Origin: JAMLHN01 sp035708745
GTDB lineage: Bacteria > Chloroflexota > Chloroflexia > Thermomicrobiales > UBA6265
Assembly: GCA_035708745.1 (NCBI GenBank)
Contig: DASTFJ010000078.1
Location: 1-35,320 of the forward strand
DNA length: 35,320 nt
Reading direction: 5' to 3'
The position numbers and the translations under genes are program-made. The notes beneath the pieces were generated by a model that saw only the letters and a program-made list of their open reading frames with translations, searched no databases and was not told the origin of the DNA. The stretch's first letter is position 1. Every line of letters begins with the position of its first letter. Of the stretch, positions 24,087 through 30,859 are shown piece by piece.

Positions 24087-25031
24087 TCAGATGTATTTGA
24101 TGCGCGGATCGAGCGTGGCGTACAGAATGTCGGCAATGATGTTGAAGATCACCACCAGGATCGCGTAGCCAAAGCTGATCGCCATGACGACCGGCACGTC
24201 TTTTTCGTTGACCCCCTGCACCAGCGCCGAACCGATGCCGGGAATGCGAAAGATCTGTTCGGTCACGACCGCGCCACCGACCACCGCAGGCACTTCGATA
24301 GCAACGATGGTGACGACCGGAATGAGCGCGTTACGCGCCGCGTGCAGGATGATGACCGATCGCTCGCGCAATCCCTTCGCCCGGGCGGTGCGCACATAGT
24401 CCTGGCCGATCACTTCCAGCATCGATGCGCGTACGAACCGGGTCAACGACCCTGCCCCGGCCAGCGCCAGCACCATCATCGGCATGATCATCTGCTTGAA
24501 GTTGGGCCAGAATCCGGTGACCGTGTCGTCATAAATGAACGGTAACCAATGCAGCTTCACGCTGAAGATCAGGATGAACAGAATGCCCGTGAAAAAGGTG
24601 GGCAGGCTGAACCCAAAAAAGGCAAAGGTCGTCGCCACCTGGTCGAAGATCGAATATTGCTTGATCGCCGATATGATCCCCACGGGTAAGGCGATCAATA
24701 AACTGATCAGATAGGCGCCGCCCACGATCTTCAGCGTCACCGGCAGACGGCCGAGCACATAGTCACGCGCATCGCTGCGGGTGGTATACGAGATGCCCCA
24801 ATTGCCCTGGACGTACTGGGTCGCCCAGCGGGCATATTGCACCGGAACCGGGTCGTCGATACCCATCTGCTCCCGAAGCTGTTGCCGCAGCTCGGCCGGC
24901 ACATTCGGGTTGGCTCCAAAGCCGGAGAGCGGATCGCCCGGAGCCATCGCCAGGATGAGAAATACCACCACGCTGATCGCCACGAGCGTGATAACGGAAA
25001 CGATCAATCGTCGGATCAGATAGCGGCCCAT
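24087..25031 (-). CDS. ABC transporter permease, DppB/OppB family
   Basis: A 314-residue peptide/nickel-type permease. It has the opening MGRYLIRRLIVSVITLVAIS, APGDPLSGFGANPNVPAELR, GNWGISYTTRSDARDYVLGRL, the EAA loop QDYVRTARAKGLRERSVIIL, and the C-terminal IADILYATLDPRIKY. It is first in the operon, with the DppC gene 21 nt after. A dppD/F or substrate-binding gene is not seen, so this could be an orphan permease pair served by ATPases encoded elsewhere. Its promoter lies ~150 nt upstream at 25186-25215. Confidence 0.92.
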   Translation of the reverse strand: MGRYLIRRLIVSVITLVAISVVVFLILAMAPGDPLSGFGANPNVPAELRQQLREQMGIDDPVPVQYARWATQYVQGNWGISYTTRSDARDYVLGRLPVTLKIVGGAYLISLLIALPVGIISAIKQYSIFDQVATTFAFFGFSLPTFFTGILFILIFSVKLHWLPFIYDDTVTGFWPNFKQMIMPMMVLALAGAGSLTRFVRASMLEVIGQDYVRTARAKGLRERSVIILHAARNALIPVVTIVAIEVPAVVGGAVVTEQIFRIPGIGSALVQGVNEKDVPVVMAISFGYAILVVIFNIIADILYATLDPRIKYI

Positions 25032-25122
25032 GACCGGCTCCTGACTGTCAACTGTTTGTCACTCAAACTCATGACTCGCCATAGGAAACGGCGGGTGCTC
25101 TGGTCTGGATGACAAAGGCTGC

Positions 25123-25140
25123 AAAAAACCGGTCGACCGG
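25123..25140 (-). terminator. possible attenuator in the dppB leader
   Basis: On the minus strand, CCGGTCGACCGG (25129-25140) can form a 4-bp stem with a TCGA loop, followed by six T residues (25123-25128). It lies between the putative promoter and the dppB start. The stem is short, so the call is weak. Confidence 0.35.
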
Positions 25141-25185
25141 CGGTGATAGGACGCTTCGTTCCTGAATTCTCCCCAAAACGCCATC

Positions 25186-25215
25186 ATGCTACGCACCACG
25201 TTTACCCAATGTCAA
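25186..25215 (-). promoter_or_regulatory. dppB promoter
   Basis: On the minus strand, TTGACA (25210-25215) is a perfect -35 box. TAGCAT (25186-25191) is the -10, after an 18-nt spacer. Transcription would start near 25179, about 148 nt before dppB. The box lies back-to-back with the L25 promoter. Confidence 0.6.
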
Positions 25216-25235
25216 GAATGACGACCCAAGTGTGG

Positions 25236-25269
25236 TAGACTGCGCCCACGCGGCATGGGCCGCGTTTTT
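25236..25269 (+). promoter_or_regulatory. L25 promoter -10 and start-site hairpin
   Basis: TGTGGTAGACT contains a -10 (TAGACT, 25236-25241) with a poor -35. Seven nucleotides on, ACGCGGC (25248-25254) and GCCGCGT (25259-25265) form a perfect stem with an ATGG loop, running into TTTTT (25265-25269). It looks like a terminator but lies at the probable start of transcription, 60 nt upstream of the L25 gene. Confidence 0.5.
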
Positions 25270-25329
25270 GTATGCCTCGCGAGTGCGAATCGCTCGTCTG
25301 GTAACGGAAGTAGAAGTCAGGAGACGGCA

Positions 25330-25989
25330 ATGAGCCAGCCGACTTTGAGTGCCGAAGAGCGAACGATCGTCGGCAAGAAAGTCAAGAACCTTCGCAAGCA
25401 GGGCCTCGTGCCCGCGGTCGTCTATGGACCCGCGCTCGAGCAAACGGTTCAGATCTCGGTCGACGAGCGGACCTTTTCGAAGTTCTACCGGATCCACGGG
25501 CACTCCACGCTACTCGAGCTGATCTCCAGTGGCCAGAAATACCAGGTGCTGATCCGCGATGTGCAGGTCGATCCGGTGCGCCGGAACCCGGTGCATGTCG
25601 ATTTCTTCGCCCCGAACCTCACGAAGGAAACCACGTCCTCGGTTCCGTTGGTGCTAATCAACACACCGGAAGGTCCCGGTATCTTCAACCCGCAGCTCTC
25701 CGAGCTGCATGTCTCGGGGCTCCCGCGCGAAATTCCGTCCCGCATCGAGGTCGACTGCGCGGTGCTGCAGGACGTGGGCGATTCGATCCGCGTCTCCGAT
25801 CTGGTCGTTCCCGCGCGCATCACCGTCCTGACCAATGGAGATGAAGTGGTCGCCAGCCTGACGGCGAAGATCTCGGTCGCCGAATTCGAAGCCGCGGAAG
25901 CGGAGGCTGCCGGTGAGACTGTGACGGAGGCTCCGGCCGAGGAGGGCTCCGACGTCACCGCGGAAGAAGCCGCCCAGGAAGGCGAGTAG
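25330..25989 (+). CDS. rplY: 50S ribosomal protein L25 / general stress protein Ctc
   Basis: A 219-residue protein of the long (Ctc) L25 form. The N-terminal 5S-rRNA-binding beta barrel (residues ~1-93) has GKKVKNLRKQGLVPAVVYGP and YQVLIRDVQVDPVRRNPVHV, then DFF. The C-terminal TL5-type domain follows (TTSSVPLVLINTPEGPGIFN ... VLTNGDEVVASLTAKIS). A Glu/Ala-rich tail (AEFEAAEAEAAGETVTEAPA...) ends the protein. ATG 25330 is preceded by CAGGAGACGG. L25 binds loop E of 5S rRNA in the large subunit. It stands alone, divergent from the dppBC genes with overlapping promoter regions and with a strong terminator after it. Confidence 0.95.
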   Translation: MSQPTLSAEERTIVGKKVKNLRKQGLVPAVVYGPALEQTVQISVDERTFSKFYRIHGHSTLLELISSGQKYQVLIRDVQVDPVRRNPVHVDFFAPNLTKETTSSVPLVLINTPEGPGIFNPQLSELHVSGLPREIPSRIEVDCAVLQDVGDSIRVSDLVVPARITVLTNGDEVVASLTAKISVAEFEAAEAEAAGETVTEAPAEEGSDVTAEEAAQEGE

Positions 25990-26016
25990 TCTTCTCGACA
26001 ACGCATTCGAAGCCAA

Positions 26017-26047
26017 CGAGCCCGGGCGAATCACCCGGGCTCGTTTT
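26017..26047 (+). terminator. intrinsic terminator after L25
   Basis: A perfect 10-bp stem, CGAGCCCGGG (26017-26026) with CCCGGGCTCG (26034-26043), is followed by TTTT (26044-26047) and more T's. It is a standard rho-independent terminator, 28 nt after the stop. Confidence 0.92.
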
Positions 26048-26065
26048 GTGTTTGGATCGTAGTGA

Positions 26066-26081
26066 AGGACCTCTGTGTCCT
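26066..26081. repeat. small hairpin with CTCTGT loop
   Basis: AGGAC and GTCCT form a 5-bp stem around CTCTGT, between the L25 terminator and the 3' end of the LLM gene at 26102. It resembles the hairpins at 14065 and 14133. Confidence 0.45.
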
Positions 26082-26101
26082 ACCGTTTCTGCGGTGTTTG
26101 C

Positions 26102-27109
26102 TCAATCTTGCAACCGCGGCGCAACCTCTTCGGCCAGGAGCATCACCATTTGCTCCAACCGTTCCTGGCCCACACCGGCCGCGTGGATATTGGCGAGAAA
26201 GACATCGATCCCGAGTGCATCATTCGCCCAGCGGATTGCCTTCGCCACGGTTTCGGGCGAGCCGGTGATGAACGACTCATCCGCCACCATCTGCTTGGCT
26301 GCTTGTCGCGCCCCATCGAGATCGCCCGGACCGCCGGTTCCCAGGCGATGCAACCGGTCGAGATCGTCGGTCATCGCATCGAGCGCTTCGTCGTCGGTCG
26401 GTGCGATGGACACATGCCGCATCAGCGCCACGCGCCCGGCTCCGGGAAGATCCGGCGCGTCCGCTCGCGCCGCGCGAAAGGCGCTGACAGCCTGCACCAG
26501 CTCCGGGGTTCGCCGGAAACCGACCGCCAGGCTCATTCCGCGCATGGCCGCCCATTGCGCGCCCAGCGGATCGCCGCCGGCAAACCAGGCGGGAGGATAG
26601 GGCTGCTGCAATGGGCGGGGAAAGATCGCTACCTCGCGCACCGTCAGACTCGGCCGCTCCAGCGTCACCACGCCCCCTTCCCAGAGTGCGGACATGACCG
26701 CGAACCGCTCCTGGAAGAGGTGTTCCCGCTCATCGGGATCGAGTCCGATCGCGGCCAGCTCCTCGCGCCGGTGGCCGAGCCCGAATCCGACTTCCAGCCG
26801 TCCATTGGTCAGATGATCGAGCACCGCGATCTCTTCGGCCAGCGCCGCCGGCAAATGCAACGGCAGGGTATAAGCCAGCACACCCAGGCGGATTGCGCTG
26901 GTGCGCTGGCTGGCCGCCGCGATCCACGCGGTTGGCGCGGGTGTCCAGTAGTTGGCCATGTAATGACGCTCGGCGGTGAAGGCATACCGCAGCCCGGCTT
27001 GGTCGGCAAGCGCAAGCAGCGCCAACCGCCGCTCGAACACGGTGGTAGGTGGCGCGGTATCGGTCGGATCGACCTGATGGATATCGAAGAGGCCGAGCTC
27101 GATCGTCAT
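26102..27109 (-). CDS. LLM class flavin-dependent oxidoreductase
   Basis: A 335-residue luciferase-like TIM-barrel protein of a different branch from the two earlier LLM genes. It begins TIELGLFDIHQVDPTD and has LALADQAGLRYAFTAERHYM, TSAIRLGVLAYTLPLHLPAA, LAEEIAVLDHLTNGRLEVGF, then GLGHRREELA, and FITGSPETVAKAIRW. Its HY pair in ERHYM is typical of bacterial-luciferase-like flavin enzymes. The substrate is unknown. ATG 27107-27109 was chosen from the alignable start; the frame is open 10 codons more. A terminator and a 15-codon ORF lie immediately upstream, so its expression may be attenuated. Confidence 0.8.
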   Translation of the reverse strand: MTIELGLFDIHQVDPTDTAPPTTVFERRLALLALADQAGLRYAFTAERHYMANYWTPAPTAWIAAASQRTSAIRLGVLAYTLPLHLPAALAEEIAVLDHLTNGRLEVGFGLGHRREELAAIGLDPDEREHLFQERFAVMSALWEGGVVTLERPSLTVREVAIFPRPLQQPYPPAWFAGGDPLGAQWAAMRGMSLAVGFRRTPELVQAVSAFRAARADAPDLPGAGRVALMRHVSIAPTDDEALDAMTDDLDRLHRLGTGGPGDLDGARQAAKQMVADESFITGSPETVAKAIRWANDALGIDVFLANIHAAGVGQERLEQMVMLLAEEVAPRLQD

Positions 27110-27156
27110 CGCTGCAGATTCCCTCAGTCTTCGGTGCAAGCGATCCCGGAAACGAC

Positions 27157-27190
27157 GAGAGCCGGCCCAAAATTGGGCCGGCTCTCTTTT
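27157..27190 (-). terminator. strong hairpin between small ORF and LLM gene
   Basis: A perfect 14-bp stem, GAGAGCCGGCCCAA (27157-27170) with TTGGGCCGGCTCTC (27173-27186), has a 2-nt loop. On the plus strand TTTT follows; on the minus strand the next bases are GTCGTTTCC, a weak U-tract. It sits 31 nt after the small ORF and 48 nt before the LLM start, so it may be an attenuator or the end of a small RNA. Confidence 0.7.
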
Positions 27191-27216
27191 CGGGGCATCA
27201 CCACCGAGAAACGAAC

Positions 27217-27264
27217 CTAGCGGCTCACTCCAACAGCGGCGATGCCCGTACCGTGACTACTCAT
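27217..27264 (-). CDS. 15-residue small ORF with near-perfect ribosome site
   Basis: ATG (27262-27264) through TAG encodes MSSHGTGIAAVGVSR. It is preceded by GAAGGAGGTG (27271-27280), almost a full anti-16S complement, at 8 nt. An in-frame ATG two codons earlier (27268-27270) would add Met-Pro. A terminator-like hairpin follows at 27157-27186. I do not recognise the peptide. It may be a leader peptide controlling the LLM gene, a small protein, or a translated small RNA. The strong ribosome site and the -10/-35 promoter upstream argue against chance. Confidence 0.6.
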   Translation of the reverse strand: MSSHGTGIAAVGVSR

Positions 27265-27267
27265 GGG

Positions 27268-27344
27268 CATCACCTCCTTCACCCTACGCGGAACGTGATG
27301 GGTAGAAATCGGGCCGTAGGTGCTGTTTCAGCGATCCCGGCCCG
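27268..27344 (-). promoter_or_regulatory. structured 5' leader of the small ORF
   Basis: Past the predicted start site, a 7-bp stem (CGGGCCG, 27338-27344, with CGGCCCG, 27310-27316) encloses a GCTG/CAGC hairpin with an AAA loop (27322-27332). Farther on, CATCAC (27295-27300) can pair with GTGATG (27268-27273), placing the AAGGAGG ribosome site in a loop. This looks like a cis-regulatory RNA, but no known riboswitch class fits by eye. Confidence 0.45.
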
Positions 27345-27352
27345 GTGAGCTA

Positions 27353-27381
27353 ACAGTAGCATCTGCGCGGGCGAGCGTCAA
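27353..27381 (-). promoter_or_regulatory. promoter of the small ORF unit
   Basis: TTGACG (27376-27381), a 17-nt spacer, and TACTGT (27353-27358) make a good sigma-70-type promoter, with start near 27346, about 80 nt before the small ORF. Confidence 0.65.
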
Positions 27382-27404
27382 TTCCAGAATGCGGACAAAC
27401 GGGG

Positions 27405-27461
27405 GAGTCGGGAATTCGGAGCTCCGGGAACGCCTGACGTCTATTTCTCAACTCCCGACTC
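27405..27461 (-). terminator. heptad-arm inverted repeat at the purN end
   Basis: GAGTCGGGAATT (27405-27416) pairs with AACTCCCGACTC (27450-27461) at 11 of 12 positions. The region reads GGAGTCG GGAATTC GGAGCTC CGGGAAC, a 7-bp period. The stop of purN (27441-27443) lies in the loop, and the last codons of purN form the arm. Confidence 0.5.
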
Positions 27462-28064
27462 TTTCAGATACGCCGCGATCGCCCGCGGATAGAGCTCGCA
27501 TTCGGCGGCAAATACGCGGGCAGCGAGCGATTCGACCGTATCTCCCGGTTCTACTGGCACGGTCTGGCGTAGATAGACCGGACCGGTGTCATACCCGTTG
27601 TCGACCAGATGCACGGTCGCGCCGGAGACGCGCTGGCCGCTGTCGAGCACGGCCCGATGCACTCGGTCCCCGTAGAAGCCACGTCCAGACGCGAGCGCCA
27701 TCTCCGGCAGCAACGCGGGGTGGATATTCAGAATGCGGCCCTCCCATTCAGGCGGCACCACGATCTTGCGGAGAAATCCGGCCAGGATGACGAGCACCGG
27801 ATCGTATGGCGCGATCGCGGAAAAAATGGCATGGCTATACGCAAGATCGGAATCGAAATCTTTTCGAATCACCGTCGCCGCCGCGATTCCCGCCTGCCGG
27901 GCGATTTCCAGTCCGCCGGCGTCCGCGACCGAGCTCACCACCACCCCGATCCGCGCGGGCAGCTCGCCCGACTGGCTGCACCCGATCAGATTTGCCAGCG
28001 TCCGGCCGCCGCCGGAAAGCAACACCGCCAGGACCGGCGTCGCTCGGGCTTCCGCTTCCGTCAT
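27441..28064 (-). CDS. purN: phosphoribosylglycinamide formyltransferase PurN
   Basis: A 207-residue formyltransferase of the GART family. It has the N-terminal phosphate loop (VLLSGGGRTLANLI, where SGxGSNL is usual), LVILAGFLRKIVVPPEWEGR, the catalytic NIHPALLP (Asn113, His115), and Asp155 in VDNGYDTGPVYLRQTVPV. It transfers a formyl group from 10-formyl-tetrahydrofolate to GAR in purine synthesis. The phosphate loop and the stretch EMALASGRGFYGDRVHRAV differ somewhat from standard PurN, so a related formyltransferase is possible. ATG 28062-28064 follows GCAGGA. The C-terminal ESGVEK is encoded by a heptad arm. No other purine genes are nearby. Confidence 0.8.
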   Translation of the reverse strand: MTEAEARATPVLAVLLSGGGRTLANLIGCSQSGELPARIGVVVSSVADAGGLEIARQAGIAAATVIRKDFDSDLAYSHAIFSAIAPYDPVLVILAGFLRKIVVPPEWEGRILNIHPALLPEMALASGRGFYGDRVHRAVLDSGQRVSGATVHLVDNGYDTGPVYLRQTVPVEPGDTVESLAARVFAAECELYPRAIAAYLKESGVEK

Positions 28065-28155
28065 TCCTGCTCGCACCTTTCTCGCTGGTTCATCGCGATG
28101 CTCCGGCCGTTTACCGCAACGCGGCGATTCTAGCGGCAGACCGCCTCCGCTCCGG

Positions 28156-28184
28156 TAGACGCGAGTACCTATCTCTTTCATAAT
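28156..28184 (+). promoter_or_regulatory. promoter of the PP2C-like membrane protein gene
   Basis: TAGACG (28156-28161) and CATAAT (28179-28184) stand 17 nt apart, giving a start near 28191 and a ~40-nt leader. They lie in the divergent gap with purN. Confidence 0.5.
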
Positions 28185-28231
28185 GGCTCACAGTCGCAGA
28201 TACCCAGGCGCCCTTGTGGCGATCGAGCGCG

Positions 28232-30232
28232 ATGCACATCGATGAAACGACGCAACCGGACTCCCCGCCCCAACCGGTCGAAACCCAACCTACTCTGCCG
28301 AATCTGCTGCTCGGGCGAACCCTCGACAAGACCGTCGAGTCCCAGCGGCGTCGATTGCTGGCCGTTTCGATTCCGCAATCGCTGACCCGCGAGGACGTCG
28401 GCCGCGCCGACGAAGCCCTCGATCAGCTCTCATTGGCATTCTTTTCCGCGCCCAACGAATCGCTGGCCAATGCCTTTGGAGCCGCGCTCAAATCGGCCAA
28501 GCGGCTCCCAAAAGCCGCCCTGGTTGCCGCGGATTCTCATGCGTTCGATGGAGGTCTCGTGGCGGCCGCGCTCGACGGACAGCGGCTGGTCGTCTCGGCC
28601 GCCGACCCGGGGCGCGTCATCGTCCAGCAAGGCGATCAAATCTTTTCGTTCCCACGTCAAAAAGACGCTGGTGACGAATTTCTCGATCCGGCGGCGACGA
28701 TTTTCGAAACGAAGCTCGACCCCGGCGATATCGTTGCCCTCCTCTCCGGCGGAGATTTCGAGGACCGCGATAATGCCGAGCGCCTGACCCGAGCCGAAGT
28801 CGCCGATATCACCGGACCCAAGGGCGCATGGGTGTGGATCGAGTTGGAAAAGGCGAAAAAGGGCGACCTTCGCCAGCGCGCCGGACTTCGCTCCGCCCCG
28901 GAGCCAGAAGCGCAGCGTATCTGGAGCACCACCGCTCAACCAGCCGATCCCCTGTGGGCCAAGAACGTTGCCGCCGACGGCGCGATGTTTCAGAAACCTC
29001 CCGCCATCGACACGCTCAACCGCTATCGCAGCACCTCGGGCGATTCGTTTTCGCGCGGCGCGCGCGCGCGGCTTCCCCGCGGCCGGCCGTCCGCACTCCT
29101 GCTCGGCGCGATCGTGCTGGTTGTGTTGCTGGTTGGGGGCGGTTTCGGATATCTCTATGCCAACCGGCCGCAGGGCGCCGCCCTGCCCGATCCCGAGATT
29201 CCAAAGCACACAGCCGCGCTGGCAGCCGCGCTCTCCGGCAACGATCCGGCCGCCATCGAAGCCGTGCTGCCCGCGGCGGAGCGGGCGCTCACCATCGGCA
29301 AGCAAACGAATCTGCCGGACGACCAGCTGGCGGTGCTTTCGAACGAGGTCCTCCAGGCGCATGACCGGCTGGAAGGGGTGTTGCGCCTCGGAAACGTCGC
29401 GCTGGTCGGACGCCTGCCGGATGGCGCCGACGATCGCGATCCGCGCCTGGCAGAGGCATCCGGCGTGCTCTACTTGCTCGATCCCGGTCCGTTGCAGATC
29501 GATCTCGACCGGCTGACCATGCTCTCCGTTCCGTTTGCCCCCGGCAGCGCCATCCGCTCATTCACCACCCAGGTGGCCGCGTCCGATGTGGCCGGGGTCA
29601 TCGCCAGTGATGGCAGTCGCCTGGTGCTCATGGATTTCGATGGCAACGCCACCGAAATCGGCGTGACCACCTGGCCCGAGGGTGTCGATGCCACCGCCGG
29701 AATCGTGAGCGGCTTCCAGAATCGGCTCTATCTCTTCGATCAGGAGAGCGGTGAAATCTGGGTCGCCGACGGGCAGGACAACGTGGCCTATCGCTGGCTC
29801 TCCGATTCTGAGCCGCCCTTGCAAACCGGCGCACTCGGGCTCGAGATCAACGGCGCAATTCACGCTGTCTATCCAGACGGGCGCATCGTCAGCATGAGCA
29901 GTGGCGAGGTCTACAACCGGATGGAGCTGGGCGCCACCAGCAACGACTTCGAGGTGCTGGCGGTCGATTCGGGTGACGAATCCGGCAATCTCTATCTCGC
30001 CACCCTGGCGGATGGCAGCGCGTCACTCGAAATCGTCGAGCTGGGGGACGGCACGGTGTCGCAGGTGCTGCTACCACCGGAGAGTATCGACGGTATGACC
30101 ATCGATGAGCTCTTCGATGATGTCAGCTCGCTGGTAGTGAGCGAGGCGCGGGGGCAGATCTACTGGATTGCCGATGGCGCGATTTGGAGTGCGACTCTGC
30201 CGGACATGCCGAGTGATGAATCAGGGCAATAG
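28232..30232 (+). CDS. membrane protein with degenerate PP2C-like N-terminus and C-terminal repeat domain
   Basis: A 666-residue protein. Residues ~35-220 resemble the second half of a PP2C/SpoIIE phosphatase (GGLVAAALDGQRLVVSAADP, then GRVIVQQGDQI, and LDPGDIVALLSGGDFEDRDN) but lack the acidic metal ligands. One membrane helix follows near residues 288-310 (ALLLGAIVLVVLLVGGGFGY). The outside part has a helical region (HTAALAAALSGNDPAAIEAV), then beta-rich blade-like segments (VLYLLDPGPLQIDLDRL, RLYLFDQESGEIWVADG, GNLYLATLADGSASLEIVEL), suggesting a propeller. A signalling or sensing role at the membrane is inferred. The ATG at 28232 is likely; a TTG six codons earlier is possible. Confidence 0.6.
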   Translation: MHIDETTQPDSPPQPVETQPTLPNLLLGRTLDKTVESQRRRLLAVSIPQSLTREDVGRADEALDQLSLAFFSAPNESLANAFGAALKSAKRLPKAALVAADSHAFDGGLVAAALDGQRLVVSAADPGRVIVQQGDQIFSFPRQKDAGDEFLDPAATIFETKLDPGDIVALLSGGDFEDRDNAERLTRAEVADITGPKGAWVWIELEKAKKGDLRQRAGLRSAPEPEAQRIWSTTAQPADPLWAKNVAADGAMFQKPPAIDTLNRYRSTSGDSFSRGARARLPRGRPSALLLGAIVLVVLLVGGGFGYLYANRPQGAALPDPEIPKHTAALAAALSGNDPAAIEAVLPAAERALTIGKQTNLPDDQLAVLSNEVLQAHDRLEGVLRLGNVALVGRLPDGADDRDPRLAEASGVLYLLDPGPLQIDLDRLTMLSVPFAPGSAIRSFTTQVAASDVAGVIASDGSRLVLMDFDGNATEIGVTTWPEGVDATAGIVSGFQNRLYLFDQESGEIWVADGQDNVAYRWLSDSEPPLQTGALGLEINGAIHAVYPDGRIVSMSSGEVYNRMELGATSNDFEVLAVDSGDESGNLYLATLADGSASLEIVELGDGTVSQVLLPPESIDGMTIDELFDDVSSLVVSEARGQIYWIADGAIWSATLPDMPSDESGQ

Positions 30233-30309
30233 GTAATAGGCAATGGCAGGACCGGAGGTTCACGCCTGCGAGCGCAAGTCATTATTGCCTATTGCCCATT
30301 GCCTGATTC
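30218..30309. terminator. heptad-arm hairpin between convergent genes
   Basis: GAATCAGGGCAATAGGTAAT continues to 30244 and pairs with 30284-30309, which reads GAATC AGGCAAT GGGCAAT AGGCAAT on its complement. Each arm holds three 7-bp units; 23 or more of 26 positions pair, with one bulge. The stop of the PP2C-like gene lies in the left arm, and the ferredoxin gene ends three bases beyond the right arm. Confidence 0.7.
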
Positions 30310-30312
30310 GCC

Positions 30313-30555
30313 CTATTTCGCGAAAAAGAGCTTGTTCGTCGCGATGAACGCCTGCCACTGCTCGGGCACGTCGTCCTCGAAGAAAATCGCCTCGACCGGA
30401 CAGACTTCGGCGCAAACGCCGCAATCGATGCATTCGTCCGGATTGATGAAATACTGCTCGGCGTCATCCGTCGAGTGAATACAGTCGACTGGGCAAACCT
30501 CGACGCACGATGCGTCTTTTGTGCCAATGCACGGCTGCGTGATGACGTATGCCAT
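30313..30555 (-). CDS. fdxA: 7Fe ferredoxin ([3Fe-4S][4Fe-4S])
   Basis: An 80-residue ferredoxin. Cys9, Cys17, Cys21 and Cys25 (CIGTKDASCVEVCPVDC) and Cys42, Cys45, Cys48, Cys52 (CIDCGVCAEVCP) are present, with Thr12 in the position of a second CxxC cysteine. This is the Thermus/Azotobacter 7Fe pattern: a 3Fe cluster on 9, 17 and 52, a 4Fe cluster on 21, 42, 45 and 48. The end VPEQWQAFIATNKLFF is also typical. GGAGGAGGTC precedes ATG 30553-30555. It carries electrons to cytoplasmic redox enzymes. A good promoter lies ~110 nt upstream, with an overlapping inverted repeat. Confidence 0.93.
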   Translation of the reverse strand: MAYVITQPCIGTKDASCVEVCPVDCIHSTDDAEQYFINPDECIDCGVCAEVCPVEAIFFEDDVPEQWQAFIATNKLFFAK

Positions 30556-30655
30556 CTCTGACCTCCTCCCACACCGGGAGCAACGTTTGGGCTGTGCGCT
30601 GGGTCCGCTCTTGCTTCGAAGACGCTCGCCGGCGGCGAACTTGCGAACAGTGCTA

Positions 30656-30683
30656 AGTATAGGCAAGCGTACGGGCTTGCCAA
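30656..30683 (-). promoter_or_regulatory. ferredoxin promoter with overlapping dyad
   Basis: On the minus strand, TTGGCA (30678-30683) and TATACT (30656-30661), separated by 16 nt, form a good promoter. The spacer holds an inverted repeat, GGCAAGC (30662-30668) with GCTTGCC (30675-30681), as expected of an operator. Confidence 0.6.
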
Positions 30684-30859
30684 GCCGCGCCCATCCGGTT
30701 CGATCGATCAGCTCGTCTTGGGTTCATCCGCACGATGCGTCCGTGGTTCTTCATTTTCACTGGACTGCGGAGCCATGACCGTCGATCGGTTCGCTGGCAG
30801 AAATTTACCGGACCGAGGGACACCACCGGAAAGCACGCGCCGTCGATAGTGCAGTCGGC
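30684..30859. other. intergenic stretch between ferredoxin promoter and Cys-rich gene
   Basis: With the ferredoxin leader (30556-30655), this makes a ~300-nt gap. I see no supported gene in it. Short open frames on both strands lack ribosome sites. Confidence 0.4.

Noticed and set aside
25032..25075. A further heptad array (ACTGTCA ACTGTTT ... ACTCAT GACTC) in the dppB leader
   Set aside because: The period drifts between 6 and 7 and no inverted partner was found, so I did not count it with the others.
27157..27190. The hairpin at 27157 as a plus-strand terminator
   Set aside because: TTTT follows on the plus strand, but no plus-strand gene precedes it; the minus-strand unit explains it better.
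30218..30309. CRISPR or IS ends for the heptad repeats
   Set aside because: There are no regular spacers, no cas or transposase genes, and the repeat sequence differs at each place.
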